Source: Jannaschia sp. GRR-S6-38 (GTDB lineage Bacteria; Pseudomonadota; Alphaproteobacteria; Rhodobacterales; Rhodobacteraceae). From it: DNA of 64,000 bases. The position numbers and the translations under genes were made by a program. The notes beneath the pieces are model-generated. The model did not search any database. It saw nothing but the letters and a program-made list of their open reading frames with translations, and had not been told where the DNA came from. Position 1 is the first letter of the stretch. Each line of letters starts with the position of its first letter. Location of the stretch: NCBI RefSeq assembly GCF_029853695.1, contig NZ_CP122537.1, forward strand, positions 2,439,501-2,503,500, given 5' to 3'. This document shows positions 14,796 through 23,612 of the stretch, piece by piece.

Positions 14796-15356
14796 ATGCG
14801 ACTGGAACAAGTAGTTCACTACGGATCGCGCCTTGCGCTTGCCGCGGCGATCCTCGCAGGGACACACTTCGCCATGGTCGGTGCGGAAGCCTACGGTTTC
14901 GACAGCATCGCCGATGTCTTCGGCTCCTATACCAATCCGGACGCTGTCGTGGTCGCCTACGCGATCTGGATCGTGAACGCCGCGTTGGTCATTCTCCTGG
15001 GCCTGCGCCTCCAATCCTTCTTCCTCACGGCCGTCGGAATGAGCATGAGCGCTTCGTCCGTCGCAACGCTGGTCGGCTGGAGCTCGGTCTTCGCGGCTGT
15101 GGCCATTGTCGCCGCCTGTATGCCGTTCGTCTTGAAGGCGACCGTTTCGTCCCGATCAACCGGAGCTGCTATGCCCTTCTCGCGTTTCGACACGGTCGTG
15201 GCGCGGCGCAATATCGCGGACGACCTCATCCGCATAGCTCGTCTGCGCCGGCTCGCCGGCCTTCGCCGGCGCGCCGGTATTGCGGGGAAGTTGCAGCGGC
15301 AGGCGCGACGCATGTCGTCACCGATTGATTGCATTCCTCAGCAGATCAGCTGCTGA
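14796..15356 (+). CDS. Small membrane protein, paralogue 2 of 3
   Basis: The 186-residue protein has four hydrophobic helices in its first ~115 residues and a basic tail (ARLRRLAGLRRRAGIAGKLQ) likely to lie in the cytoplasm. The segment VVAYAIWIVNAALVILLGLR matches paralogue 1. Start ATG 14796 follows AAAGAGGACCG. Its last codons lie inside a perfect inverted repeat (15336-15358). No known family. Confidence 0.6.
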   Translation: MRLEQVVHYGSRLALAAAILAGTHFAMVGAEAYGFDSIADVFGSYTNPDAVVVAYAIWIVNAALVILLGLRLQSFFLTAVGMSMSASSVATLVGWSSVFAAVAIVAACMPFVLKATVSSRSTGAAMPFSRFDTVVARRNIADDLIRIARLRRLAGLRRRAGIAGKLQRQARRMSSPIDCIPQQISC

Positions 15357-15358
15357 GG
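15336..15358. repeat. Perfect 9-bp inverted repeat across the stop codon
   Basis: CCTCAGCAG-atcag-CTGCTGAGG spans the TGA of paralogue 2. It lacks a T-run, so it is either a weak terminator or a recombination or binding site beside the broken paralogue 3. Confidence 0.6.
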
Positions 15359-15421
15359 GATACCCAATATCGCCAAACCTGCATCAGGTGGAACAGCTGC
15401 ATCTATCTAGGGCGGTTTCCG

Positions 15422-15683
15422 ATGTGCCGGATCGCCTATCTCATCTGGACCACCGATGCGGCGCTGGTCCTGCTTCTCGCCTGCGTTACTCGATCGGCTG
15501 CAATTGGCGTTATGAGCCTTGCGCTGGCGATGGCCACGATCCTCATCGCGCTCGGTTGGATCTCGACGCCGGAAGGGATTGTCGTTGTCACGATCATTGC
15601 AACGGCCGTCGCGAAGCCCGACCACGCGGCGGCGAAGGCCCAGTGGCAGCTTGGGGCCGGCCACTACCGACCGGCCCGATATC
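15422..15683 (+). pseudogene. Small membrane protein, paralogue 3 of 3, truncated
   Basis: The frame carries the shared core RIAYLIWTTDAALVLLLACV and LIALGWISTPEGIVVVTIIA but lacks the first transmembrane helix present in the other two. At its 3' end it runs without a stop into the antisense of the recombinase gene (the frame stays open to 16024 as a shadow). The homologous part appears to end around 15650. I read it as a fragment cut at both ends. Confidence 0.5.
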
Positions 15684-16316
15684 TCAGAGCTCCACCGCTT
15701 CCGCGATGGCGAGCGCATCTTCGAGCTCGACGCCGAGGTAGCGCACCGCGCTATCCATCTTCGTATAGCCGAGCAGGAGCTGCACCGCGCGGAGGTTGCC
15801 AGTCTTGCGATATATCTGCGCCACCTTGGTCCGACGCATCGAATGGGTGCCGTAGGCGCTTGGCTCGAGACCAATGGAGGTCACCCAGTCCTGCACGAGG
15901 CGGGCGTATTGCCTTGTCGAAATATGCCGGCGTTCGTGAAAGCGCCCCGGCCAGAGATGCTCCGACCCGACCATCAGCGGAGTTTCGAGCCAAGTCGCGA
16001 TGGCTTTTCGCGTCCCCTCGGTGATTTCGAAGCTGACCGGCCTCTGGGTTTTGCTCTGGACGATCGAAGCGCGGTGTTTGACCTGTCCGGCCGCATACAC
16101 GTCAATGACCTGCATTTTCACCAGGTCGCATCCTCGCAACTTGCTGTCGATCGCGAGATTGAAGAGAGCAAGCTCATGGGTCCGCTGAGCGATCTCGAGG
16201 CGGACCCGGATCGCCCATACATGCTTTGGCTCGAGCGGACGCTTCTGACCAACGATGCGGCCTTTGTTCCAAGCGGGACGGCAGGCGCGGATGGCTGGCA
16301 GGTTTGTAGTCGGCAA
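15684..16316 (-). CDS. Tyrosine recombinase / integrase
   Basis: The ~210-residue protein is a compact tyrosine recombinase with catalytic Arg in LAIDSKLRGCDLV (R61), H-x-x-R in GTHSMRRTK (H158, R161) and nucleophile in SAVRYLGV (Y193). The position usually His or Trp (LGHTK in relatives) is Tyr here (LLGYTK, Y184), which might lower activity. I prefer TTG 16316, which follows GGAGGAACCGTC at good spacing and fits the LPTTNLP start; ATG 16361 is an alternative. It is a family of small free-standing integrases found on mobile DNA. It is the best candidate for moving the island, though it is not at a border. Confidence 0.85.
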   Translation of the reverse strand: MPTTNLPAIRACRPAWNKGRIVGQKRPLEPKHVWAIRVRLEIAQRTHELALFNLAIDSKLRGCDLVKMQVIDVYAAGQVKHRASIVQSKTQRPVSFEITEGTRKAIATWLETPLMVGSEHLWPGRFHERRHISTRQYARLVQDWVTSIGLEPSAYGTHSMRRTKVAQIYRKTGNLRAVQLLLGYTKMDSAVRYLGVELEDALAIAEAVEL

Positions 16317-16643
16317 GACGGTTCCTCCGATCCACCACGCCCGCCACGTCTTCAGCATCATGCCGACGGCCGAACGTACCAGATCCGCCGCGCTGCGGTG
16401 GGATCACGGCGGGCCAAGCCTGCCGCACCGCCGCATTACGGCTTTGAGCCCAGAGCGGTCGCCGCGCCGTCGCATAGCATTCGGCATTGTGGGCGAGCCG
16501 CGATCTTTGGCTTCGGTAGCGAACGGGCTGCGCATCGCAATCCTGCTGGCTAAGGGCGCATCGGATCACCTACCAATCGGCTCCAGACCCTGCTGCGTCT
16601 CTGGCCTCGCGAGCCGAGGCTCCAGCGCGGCACGCCGCTCGCG
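16317..16643. other. Intergenic, no gene seen
   Basis: About 330 bp upstream of the integrase gene. It should contain the integrase promoter. Open frames here lack start signals and family resemblance; no tRNA or transposase remnant was recognised. Confidence 0.5.
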
Positions 16644-17300
16644 TCAGAACCGCAATCCGAAGAGTACCATCGCCAGCGGCACCGGAGAGACGGCAAGCGC
16701 GATTGTCGCGACGGTCGCGAGCGGCGAAAAGATGCCGCTGAGGCCCGCCATGAGCATGATACCACCCCCGCCGCCGATGACCGAATTCCCGGGCGTGTTC
16801 ACAGCCAGAGCAAGCGCGAGATAACGATAGCGGATCGCAAGCCGCAGCGCGCGCGCCGACTGCCCGTCCAGCAGCATCGCAAGACGATCGTCGCCCGACA
16901 GGGGCGCGGCCCGGGCGACGAGGTCCGCGGCCCGGTGCATCCGAATGGCCGACAGGACCCGCCGCAACAGGTCGATGGGCAGGAACCGCCCCGCCGTGTA
17001 GGCGAGGATCATGGACGCCACAGTGCAGATATATATCAGCGGAGCGATGGCCGCGCCGAAGGCCGCGAGCATGGCCAGCCCGATCTCGGCTCCCGGAACG
17101 AAGGGAAGCGCCAGCAGCCCGATATAGGCTGCCGAGCCGAGCATGATCATGCGGTGAACCTGCTGTTCGTTATCGGGTCGGATCTGCAGATTCAGCGCGT
17201 CGCGGACGATGTGTGCGCCCCAACTGGCCAGCACCAGTACGGCGACAAGGATGGCGACGCGAAAAACGATACCGCCCAGCGAAGGATCTGCCGGGCGCAT
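16644..17300 (-). CDS. VTT/DedA-like (SNARE-associated type) membrane protein
   Basis: The 218-residue protein has about five hydrophobic segments. The stretch LLALPFVPGAEIGLAMLAAF with a following IYICTVASMILAYTAGRFLP, and later NTPGNSVIGGGGGIMLMAGL, match the VTT-domain pattern of DedA/TVP38-like proteins, which are linked to lipid scrambling. ATG 17300 (MRPADPSLGG) is chosen over longer frames full of shadow-like Arg/Ser sequence. It lies 10 bp after the secreted-protein gene, so the two form an operon. Confidence 0.6.
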   Translation of the reverse strand: MRPADPSLGGIVFRVAILVAVLVLASWGAHIVRDALNLQIRPDNEQQVHRMIMLGSAAYIGLLALPFVPGAEIGLAMLAAFGAAIAPLIYICTVASMILAYTAGRFLPIDLLRRVLSAIRMHRAADLVARAAPLSGDDRLAMLLDGQSARALRLAIRYRYLALALAVNTPGNSVIGGGGGIMLMAGLSGIFSPLATVATIALAVSPVPLAMVLFGLRF

Positions 17301-17310
17301 GGCGCGGATC

Positions 17311-17796
17311 TCAGCCGGAAACGGCGATCGCGGCGTCGAAATCGGTGGCCGTGCCCGACGCCTCGAGCGCGATCTGGTTGGTCCAGTACCAGCGGCGGGT
17401 CGTCCATGTTCCTTCAAGCGTGATCGTATCGCCGACGACCTGGCCGTAGAACACCACCGTGTGCGGTGCATCAGGACAAATGGTGGTTGCCGTGAAATGG
17501 ATCACGTCGTCGATGACCTTGGTCCGGTAATCAGACCAGCCGAAATCACAATAGTTCTGGCAGTCAACCGACTGGAAGGTCCCATCGCGGAACAACAGTT
17601 CGTCCTCGAGGACTGCACCGCTTTCAATGTCGGAGCCCAGAACCACGAAGGCCCGGCCGTCCAGCGCGCCGCTCGATGACCATGCGCCTTCGGGCACCTG
17701 CAGGTCGGGAATGTCCTCGTTCATCACCGACATCGTTGCGGCCCCCGTGCCGAGCGTCGCGAGCCCGATTGCGACCACTTGAAGGATCTGGGTCAT
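17311..17796 (-). CDS. Secreted hypothetical protein with conserved-looking cysteines
   Basis: A 161-residue protein with a signal peptide (MTQILQVVAIGLATLGTGAA) and a beta-rich body containing DCQNYCDFGWSDYR and TTICPD, so up to three cysteines available for periplasmic disulfides. Trp-rich TWTTRRWYWTNQIALEASG lies near the end. GGAGATCGTC precedes ATG 17796. It is in an operon with the VTT-like protein. No family recognised. Confidence 0.6.
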   Translation of the reverse strand: MTQILQVVAIGLATLGTGAATMSVMNEDIPDLQVPEGAWSSSGALDGRAFVVLGSDIESGAVLEDELLFRDGTFQSVDCQNYCDFGWSDYRTKVIDDVIHFTATTICPDAPHTVVFYGQVVGDTITLEGTWTTRRWYWTNQIALEASGTATDFDAAIAVSG

Positions 17797-18038
17797 GACG
17801 ATCTCCATCGGATGTCTGAATTTGACGTCTGTCGAGGGCAGGTGACGTCCTCACGCTATTGCACGGTGTGGCCACAGACAAAACGAAAATTGCGCATTCA
17901 AGTTGCCAGCACCGGCTTCGAGCGAAGGATGAGCAGGTCGGATCATGCATGCCCGTTTTATCATTCCGGCGATGATCCGACCTGCCGCTTGGGCCCTGAC
18001 CCGCCCTTGCACTTGCGCGCCTTGGGCGGCTGTCTGTC

Positions 18039-18488
18039 TCATTCGACCCCGAGGACTTCTGAGAACATGCCGGCATAGGCCGGACGCGCCAGGGTAACGC
18101 CCTCTTCAAGAGCGGGATGCGGCGAAAGCGTCGTCATGTAGCCCACATCGAGCATTGTCAGATATGACTGACCTTCCTCCTCGTAGAACGCGATATTGCC
18201 GCAGGGCATCATGGCCAGGTTGTGCAATCCTGCTTGAGCCACGTAGCCGCGCATGGCGTTGAAGCAGATCTTCATGCCGACGGCCGCGCCGCCCATCATT
18301 TCGAATTCGCCATTGAGCGACCAGTCGTCGCTCATCGCGATGAAATCTCGGATCAGCGTGGCAGCCTCCTGCGGCGTCTGCCTCAACTCGTGAATGATGA
18401 AGTGTTCGGAAACTTCGGCTGTTGCGGCATGCGCCGAGGCCAGGCCGGAAATGGCTGCAACGGACAGAGTCTTCAGGATCGTGTTCAT
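18039..18488 (-). CDS. Periplasmic hypothetical protein (weakly DUF302-like)
   Basis: The 149-residue protein has a signal peptide ending near AHAATA, then a small globular domain with MKICFNAMRGYVAQAG, LAMMPCGNIAFYEEEGQSYL and a C-terminal PHPALEEGVTL. The pattern of a central two-cysteine strand-turn and an EEEGQ turn recalls DUF302/TT1751-like domains, but I am not confident. ATG 18488 follows AAGGAGCAG. It is probably monocistronic, with 72 bp to the upstream methyltransferase stop. Confidence 0.55.
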   Translation of the reverse strand: MNTILKTLSVAAISGLASAHAATAEVSEHFIIHELRQTPQEAATLIRDFIAMSDDWSLNGEFEMMGGAAVGMKICFNAMRGYVAQAGLHNLAMMPCGNIAFYEEEGQSYLTMLDVGYMTTLSPHPALEEGVTLARPAYAGMFSEVLGVE

Positions 18489-18560
18489 GGGTCTGCTCCT
18501 TGTGGATGGACAAAGCGCCTGGGCCCGGGACGGCCTTCTTCGAACCGTCCCGGGGCGGTC

Positions 18561-19385
18561 TCAGCGGGCCTTTTCTGCCATGAGGATGCGGAAGGTCGCG
18601 CCGATGCGGTACCCTCCGTCCGGCTGGACAAAGGGCGCGAGCGCCGCTTCATGCGCTGCGTCGAGGGCCGCCTGTCCACTGGCTTCCGCTGCCTTGAACG
18701 CGACGCCCGACGAGCCGAGCCCCTTCTGCGCCGTGACGAGGTCCGGATAGGTCCAAGGGGAGTCGACGTCGAAAGCCTCGCGCGGAGTCAAGCCGGCGCG
18801 CGCGGCAAGCTCTTCGAGCTTGCCCGGTTCGGACAGCGCGAACGGACCGGAGGCATTCGCCGGCATCGGCGGCAGCAGAGGCTTCAGCGCGGCGACAAGC
18901 GCCGTGACCTCCATGCTGCCGGGCTCGCCCCAGGTCATGATGAACACCTTGCCGCCCGGCTTCGTGACGCGGCGCGCCTCCTGCAAGGCGGCGACGGGAT
19001 CGGCGGCGAACTGGAAGGAATTGAAGCCGGTCACGACATCGAAGCTGTCATCCTCGAAAGGCATAGCCTCCAAGTCGCCCTGTTCCACGCGTGCGCCGGG
19101 AAGACGGTCGCGGGCGACTTCGAGCAGCCCGGCCGAAGCGTCGATCCCGGCAACCTCCGCGCCAAGATCCGCGGCCAGACGCATAGCCAAGCCGGCCCCG
19201 CAGCCCGCGTCGAGCAGCCGCGTTTCGGAGCCGACGGGCACCTTGTCGAAAACCGCATGGTAGCCGGCGGCGCATTGCTGTTCTTGGATAAGGGCCCAAT
19301 CGGCTGCGCGTGCGCCCCAGATCCGGCCATTGGCGTCTCCGCTGAGCGCGTGTGCCGCGGCTCCCGGTCTCTCGATAACTGTCAT
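18561..19385 (-). CDS. Class I SAM-dependent methyltransferase
   Basis: The 274-residue enzyme has the Rossmann motifs RLLDAGCGAGLAMRLAADLG (I), GIDAS (II), QGDLEAMPFEDDSFDVVTGF (III/IV) and RRVTKPGGKVFIMTWGE (post-IV). It resembles UbiE/COQ5-type small-molecule methyltransferases; the substrate is unknown. The frame extends to 19505, but ATG 19385 is preceded by GGGAGAAAGATCG. It is divergent from the LysR gene at 19664, whose regulator may control it. Confidence 0.8.
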   Translation of the reverse strand: MTVIERPGAAAHALSGDANGRIWGARAADWALIQEQQCAAGYHAVFDKVPVGSETRLLDAGCGAGLAMRLAADLGAEVAGIDASAGLLEVARDRLPGARVEQGDLEAMPFEDDSFDVVTGFNSFQFAADPVAALQEARRVTKPGGKVFIMTWGEPGSMEVTALVAALKPLLPPMPANASGPFALSEPGKLEELAARAGLTPREAFDVDSPWTYPDLVTAQKGLGSSGVAFKAAEASGQAALDAAHEAALAPFVQPDGGYRIGATFRILMAEKAR

Positions 19386-19663
19386 CGATCTTTCTCCCTC
19401 AGGTGGCCCGGGCGGGGCAAACCTCTCCATTCGGCGCCGGTTGTGGGCTCCGCGGATCGGCCGCCGCCGGGAATGAAATTCAGGGCCTTGGTCTTTGACT
19501 GCCACATTGCCGCAGAGCAGCTCTGTCAGGCTCGTTTCTGTGAAAAGCGTATAAATTCAGTTTCTTGCCGGAGTATCGCAGGTCAGTCGATGCTTTCCAT
19601 TGGACATGAACACAGCATCTGCCGCAGGCTCGATGCAGTCCAGCGAAACGATTTCAGGCCGGC

Positions 19664-20620
19664 ATGAGCCAGATTCAGTTACACAAAATCGATCTCAATC
19701 TTCTCTCGACCTTCGAAGCGCTGATCGAGGAAGGCAGCGTCGCCGGCGCGGCGGACCGTCTGCATCTGACGCCATCCGCTGTCAGTCACGCCCTCGGCCG
19801 AATGCGATCGCAGTTCGACGATCCGCTCTTCGTGCGTGTCGGAGGAAAGATGCAGCCGACACCGCGGGCGCTGGTGCTGGCGGGTGAGATGGCGCCGATC
19901 CTACGCAGCCTGCGCCGCGCGCTGGAGCCGGCCGAGCCCTTCGATCCGGCGACCACCGATCGCGTGTTTCGGATCGGGCTGCACTCCATGCCCGCGTTCA
20001 TCGCGCAGGTCACTGCGCAGATCGGGGACGCGGCGCCGGGCGCCATGGTGGAATGGGTCAGGATCAAACCGACCAACCAGAACGATCTTGTCGACGGGCT
20101 GATCGACCTGCTGCATGTGGGCGGCCCGGCACATCTGGTGGACGGGATCCAGTCGGTCGATCTTGCGCCGATCACCTTCTTCAGCTTCGTGCGGCGCGGT
20201 CACCCGGCCGCCCGGAGCTGGAGCGCCGAAATGGCCGGGCGGTACCGCTACCTTCAGGTCGCCGTGGAGGACACCGGCGGGACGCCGATCGAAAAGGAGC
20301 ACCGGGTGATGAACCGACCGCGAACCCTGGGCGGCAAGGTGCATGATTTCCCGCTCGTCGGTCCGGTGCTCGCGCAAACTGATCTCATCACGACGCAGCC
20401 GAGCATCGCGATGCAGGAGATCTGGAAACGCTACGACCTGCAGCCGCTCGAGCCGGTCGCCGCGCCGAAGGATTTTCCGATGCGGTTCGCATGGTCGGCG
20501 CGCAGCGCGACCGATCCCGGCAATGTCTGGCTGCGGGAGACAGTGATCGCGGCCTATCGGGACCACGAGGCCGATGTTACCGCGCAGATGCAAGCGGTCG
20601 CCATTCCGCTCGGCGCATGA
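19664..20620 (+). CDS. LysR-family regulator (paralogue A)
   Basis: A 318-residue LTTR with an N-terminal winged HTH (IDLNLLSTFEALIEEGSVAG and LHLTPSAVSHALGRMRSQF) and a periplasmic-binding-like effector domain. It is closely related to the regulator at 22547-23512: both begin MS-x-IQLH-x-IDLNLL and share FDPAT-T/S-DRVFRI. It is divergent from the methyltransferase gene, which fits LTTR autoregulation with a divergent target. It lies 24 bp upstream of a second LysR gene on the same strand. Confidence 0.88.
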   Translation: MSQIQLHKIDLNLLSTFEALIEEGSVAGAADRLHLTPSAVSHALGRMRSQFDDPLFVRVGGKMQPTPRALVLAGEMAPILRSLRRALEPAEPFDPATTDRVFRIGLHSMPAFIAQVTAQIGDAAPGAMVEWVRIKPTNQNDLVDGLIDLLHVGGPAHLVDGIQSVDLAPITFFSFVRRGHPAARSWSAEMAGRYRYLQVAVEDTGGTPIEKEHRVMNRPRTLGGKVHDFPLVGPVLAQTDLITTQPSIAMQEIWKRYDLQPLEPVAAPKDFPMRFAWSARSATDPGNVWLRETVIAAYRDHEADVTAQMQAVAIPLGA

Positions 20621-20644
20621 AAGCGCACCATGTAAGGAACCGCC

Positions 20645-21550
20645 ATGACCGAACCGAACTGGAGCGATTTCCGCATCATCCTGGCCCTCGATAAGGGCGG
20701 GTCCGTGACTGGTGCGTCGCGGCTCCTCGGTGTCGACGCCTCGACCGTCAGCCGCCGTCTGGCCGCGGCAGAGGAGGTCTTCGACGCGGTCCTGATCGTT
20801 CGCGGCGGCGGCGCGTTCCGCTTCACGCCCGAGGGGCTGGCGGTCCTGAAGGCCGCCGAGGCCATGGAGACGACCGTCAGCACAACCACGCTGAATGTGC
20901 GGTCGATGCGGCAAGCCGCTGTGGGCACGGTCCGCATCGCCTGCGTGCCGACGGCCGCGCATGTCCTGCGCCCCCTTGTGGGCGAGGTAACGGAGGCCCA
21001 TCCCGGCCTTCATGTCGACCTGATGAGTTCGATCTCTGGCGTCGATCTGTCGAAAGGCGACGCGGATATCGCGGTGCGGACGATCCCGCCAAAAGACCCG
21101 GGCCTTGTGATCGCGCATAGCTTTACCTGGGGCAGCTGTCTTTATGCTTCGGCCGACTACCTCGCGCGGGTCGGACGGCCCGGAGCACCGGAAGATCTGC
21201 GCGAGCACCCGCTCGTGCGCTACAACGCGCCGCTCCTGCATGCGCGCGCCTTCGGCTGGGTGGAACAATTCGCCGACCCCGACCGCCCGGCAACGCGGGT
21301 CGAGAATTCCGACTCCGCGCGGGTCATCATCGAACAGGGCGGCGGGATCGGCCCATTGTTCTGCGCGGTAGGCGATACCTGCCCGACCCTCGTGCGCGTG
21401 TTTGCCGAGCCGTTCGACCAGATGGACAGCTGGGTACTCTACCACGAGTCCGCCCGCGGTTCGGCCAAGGTCCGCGCGGTTCTAGATGCCCTCGTCACCT
21501 TCCTGAAGACACGCGGCCCGGCGCTCAGCGGGCTCGGGGCGGCGGCCTGA
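20645..21550 (+). CDS. LysR-family regulator
   Basis: The 301-residue protein has an HTH of the variant type SVTGASRLLGVDASTVSRRL and an effector domain (VRIACVPTAAHVLRPLVGEV, DADIAVRTIPP). It is not closely related to the two neighbouring LTTRs. It follows regulator A by 24 bp, suggesting co-transcription of two regulators, and is convergent with the sulfotransferase gene at 21602-22243. Confidence 0.85.
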   Translation: MTEPNWSDFRIILALDKGGSVTGASRLLGVDASTVSRRLAAAEEVFDAVLIVRGGGAFRFTPEGLAVLKAAEAMETTVSTTTLNVRSMRQAAVGTVRIACVPTAAHVLRPLVGEVTEAHPGLHVDLMSSISGVDLSKGDADIAVRTIPPKDPGLVIAHSFTWGSCLYASADYLARVGRPGAPEDLREHPLVRYNAPLLHARAFGWVEQFADPDRPATRVENSDSARVIIEQGGGIGPLFCAVGDTCPTLVRVFAEPFDQMDSWVLYHESARGSAKVRAVLDALVTFLKTRGPALSGLGAAA

Positions 21551-21601
21551 CCAAGGGCGCGGCGGCCCCCACCCAAGGCCGCCGCAGGGTTCGATCAGGT
21601 C

Positions 21602-22243
21602 TCAGCCGACCGGCTCTTCCTCAAAATTGTCCCAGAACTCGTCGCGGCCGTTGCTGCGCGGAAACGGCTGGTCCGGCACCGGCACGTCAAGGAAGTCGCA
21701 AAGCGACGCCCAGCCGTCCGACGGCGTAAAGACGAGCAACCGCTCGTCGGGGACAAGCTCGCGCACCAGCCGGTTGTTTCGGCGATAGGCCGCAAGCGCC
21801 ATTTCCTTGTCGGGAATTCCGCCGAAGGTGTCGTCGATATAGAAAGGCGTGAGCTTGACAAAGATGTCCTGAACGTGAGGCGGCATGTTCCGTGTCAGCC
21901 GCGCGTGGTTGGCCCAGACCTTCAGCACGGTCTTGCTGAAGCTCGCCCACCACTCCTCTTCGGGCCGTTCGTTGTGCAGAACCTTAGCCTCGGGGAAGAC
22001 CTCGATCGTTTGCTGCCAGACGCGGCCGCCGGGAAAGTCGACCTGCGAGGTGTAGCCCGCGAAGACTGCCTCCCAGTCCACGGGCTCGCAGCGCGCGACC
22101 TCGGCCCAGATTTCGACTTGGGCAGGGTTGGCGAAGAGTTCCATCATGTGGTGGCAGGGGCCGAAGCCCAGCGTTTCGAGGGCTGTCTTCGTGGACAGGG
22201 TGCCGGTGCGGCTCATGCCGGTTCCGATGATCTTGAGGGACAT
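21602..22243 (-). CDS. Sulfotransferase-family protein (paralogue 1)
   Basis: The 213-residue protein resembles the short sulfotransferase family (Sulfotransfer_4-like). Features are an N-terminal phosphosulfate-binding strand-loop IIGTGMSRTGTLSTKTAL, the conserved FGPCHHMMELF, a KVLHNERPEEEWWASF helix and a C-terminal LLVFTPSDGWASLCDFLDVP. It is about half identical by eye to the protein at 23613. ATG 22243 follows GGAGATCAGA. These proteins are widespread in marine alphaproteobacteria and their acceptors are unknown. Confidence 0.8.
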   Translation of the reverse strand: MSLKIIGTGMSRTGTLSTKTALETLGFGPCHHMMELFANPAQVEIWAEVARCEPVDWEAVFAGYTSQVDFPGGRVWQQTIEVFPEAKVLHNERPEEEWWASFSKTVLKVWANHARLTRNMPPHVQDIFVKLTPFYIDDTFGGIPDKEMALAAYRRNNRLVRELVPDERLLVFTPSDGWASLCDFLDVPVPDQPFPRSNGRDEFWDNFEEEPVG

Positions 22244-22546
22244 TCTGATCTCCAATGCGTTTCTTGCGTTTCAAGATCGCCGGTCGGAGGCCGCAAGGGA
22301 GTGTGCGACTGGGGAACTTCCCCAGCCAACTCTTGCCCATCGTGCATGGCCGATCGTTTCAGCGATGCGATCAAGCTAAAGCAAGGGCACTCCGTCCGCG
22401 CCGCACAAGATCGCAAAAAGCGATTGCAGAATTCCTCGACCCCACCGCGCGCCGCAGGCCGTGACCGCGGCGGATCGAGTCCGCGACCCCGGAAGCGAAC
22501 CAGGGGCTGAACCCAATCGAGAAGACGAGGGGCGTGACCCGTTCGA
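22244..22546. other. Intergenic between sulfotransferase 1 and LysR paralogue B
   Basis: About 300 bp with no convincing gene. It should contain the sulfotransferase promoter and the 3' region of the LysR gene. No clear terminator was seen. Confidence 0.5.
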
Positions 22547-23512
22547 TCAGGCCGGTCGTGCGGAGCGTTCGAGCAATTGTGCCTCGACCCGGGAATTGGC
22601 CTCTGCTTGGACTGTTTCGTATGTGTCCATCAGCAGGGATCGGAGCCATAGGCTGCCGGGATCGCGGCTCAGCCGTGACGACCATACGAAGCGCACCGGA
22701 AACCGTTCCGGCGTCACCACAGGGCGCATCGCGCGAAGGTTGTGCAGCTCCATCTGGCTCGCCATCAGCATGGAAGGCAGGGTCGTCAGCAAGTCGGTCT
22801 CGGAAAGCACCATTCCCACAGCCGCGAATTCCCCGATTTTCGCGCCGATGCGCCGAGTGGTCCCCGGATCGTCCTTGCGCGCATCGACGGGGCTCAGGGC
22901 GTTGGTGTCGATCTTGACCTGCAGATGCGGCCATCGCGCCCACGCCTCCGGCCCCCAATTATCCAGCGCCGGATGATCCGCGCGCGCGAAGCTGTACCAG
23001 GTGAACGGTTCCATCTCCCGCCCATCGAGTCCCTCCGGCAACCGCAGATCCCCGCCCACATGTGCAACGTCGATCAGCCCGTCGGCCACTGCATCGTAGA
23101 CTTGCGCGCTCACGTTCAGCCATTCGATCGTCACTCCGGGCGCCTCCGTCCGGGCATGAGCCAAGACTGCGGCGACGAGCGATGGAAACGACGACATCAT
23201 GATCCGGAACACCCGGTCGCTGGTCGCCGGATCGAACGGATTGCGCGGTGCAAGCATTCGACGCAGGCCACGCAGAACGGGGCGCACGTCCTCGATCAAC
23301 TCGAGCGCATATGGGCTCGGCTGCATCCGCCCGCCGACCCGCACCAGAAGCGGGTCGTTTAGCTGTGTCCTCAGCCGCCCGAGCGCATGGCTCACCGCCG
23401 ACGGCGTTATCGACAGCCGGTCGGCTGCTGCGGCCAGCGTGCTCTCCTCCATCAACGCCTCGAAGGTGACGAGCAGGTTCAAGTCGATCCGGTGGAGTTG
23501 AATCTCGCTCAT
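22547..23512 (-). CDS. LysR-family regulator (paralogue B)
   Basis: A 321-residue LTTR, HTH at LAAAADRLSITPSAVSHALG, with an effector domain closely paralleling paralogue A. The frame is open to 23623, but ATG 23512 (MSEIQLHRIDLNLL) aligns with paralogue A's start. It is divergent from sulfotransferase paralogue 2 with a ~100-bp shared promoter region, the classical LTTR target arrangement, so it likely regulates that gene. Confidence 0.86.
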   Translation of the reverse strand: MSEIQLHRIDLNLLVTFEALMEESTLAAAADRLSITPSAVSHALGRLRTQLNDPLLVRVGGRMQPSPYALELIEDVRPVLRGLRRMLAPRNPFDPATSDRVFRIMMSSFPSLVAAVLAHARTEAPGVTIEWLNVSAQVYDAVADGLIDVAHVGGDLRLPEGLDGREMEPFTWYSFARADHPALDNWGPEAWARWPHLQVKIDTNALSPVDARKDDPGTTRRIGAKIGEFAAVGMVLSETDLLTTLPSMLMASQMELHNLRAMRPVVTPERFPVRFVWSSRLSRDPGSLWLRSLLMDTYETVQAEANSRVEAQLLERSARPA

Positions 23513-23612
23513 GGGCGATGAAATCGTTTCGTTTCCCGAGAGGCGCTTTGCATGAGACAAGGAAGACGCTCCGGAGCGCAACACCAAACATCCGATCACA
23601 AGGAATGGTGCG

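Noticed and set aside
16174..16569. Minus-strand open frame upstream of the integrase as a possible transposase fragment
   Set aside because: No transposase motif, terminal repeats or target duplication; mostly out-of-frame integrase sequence.
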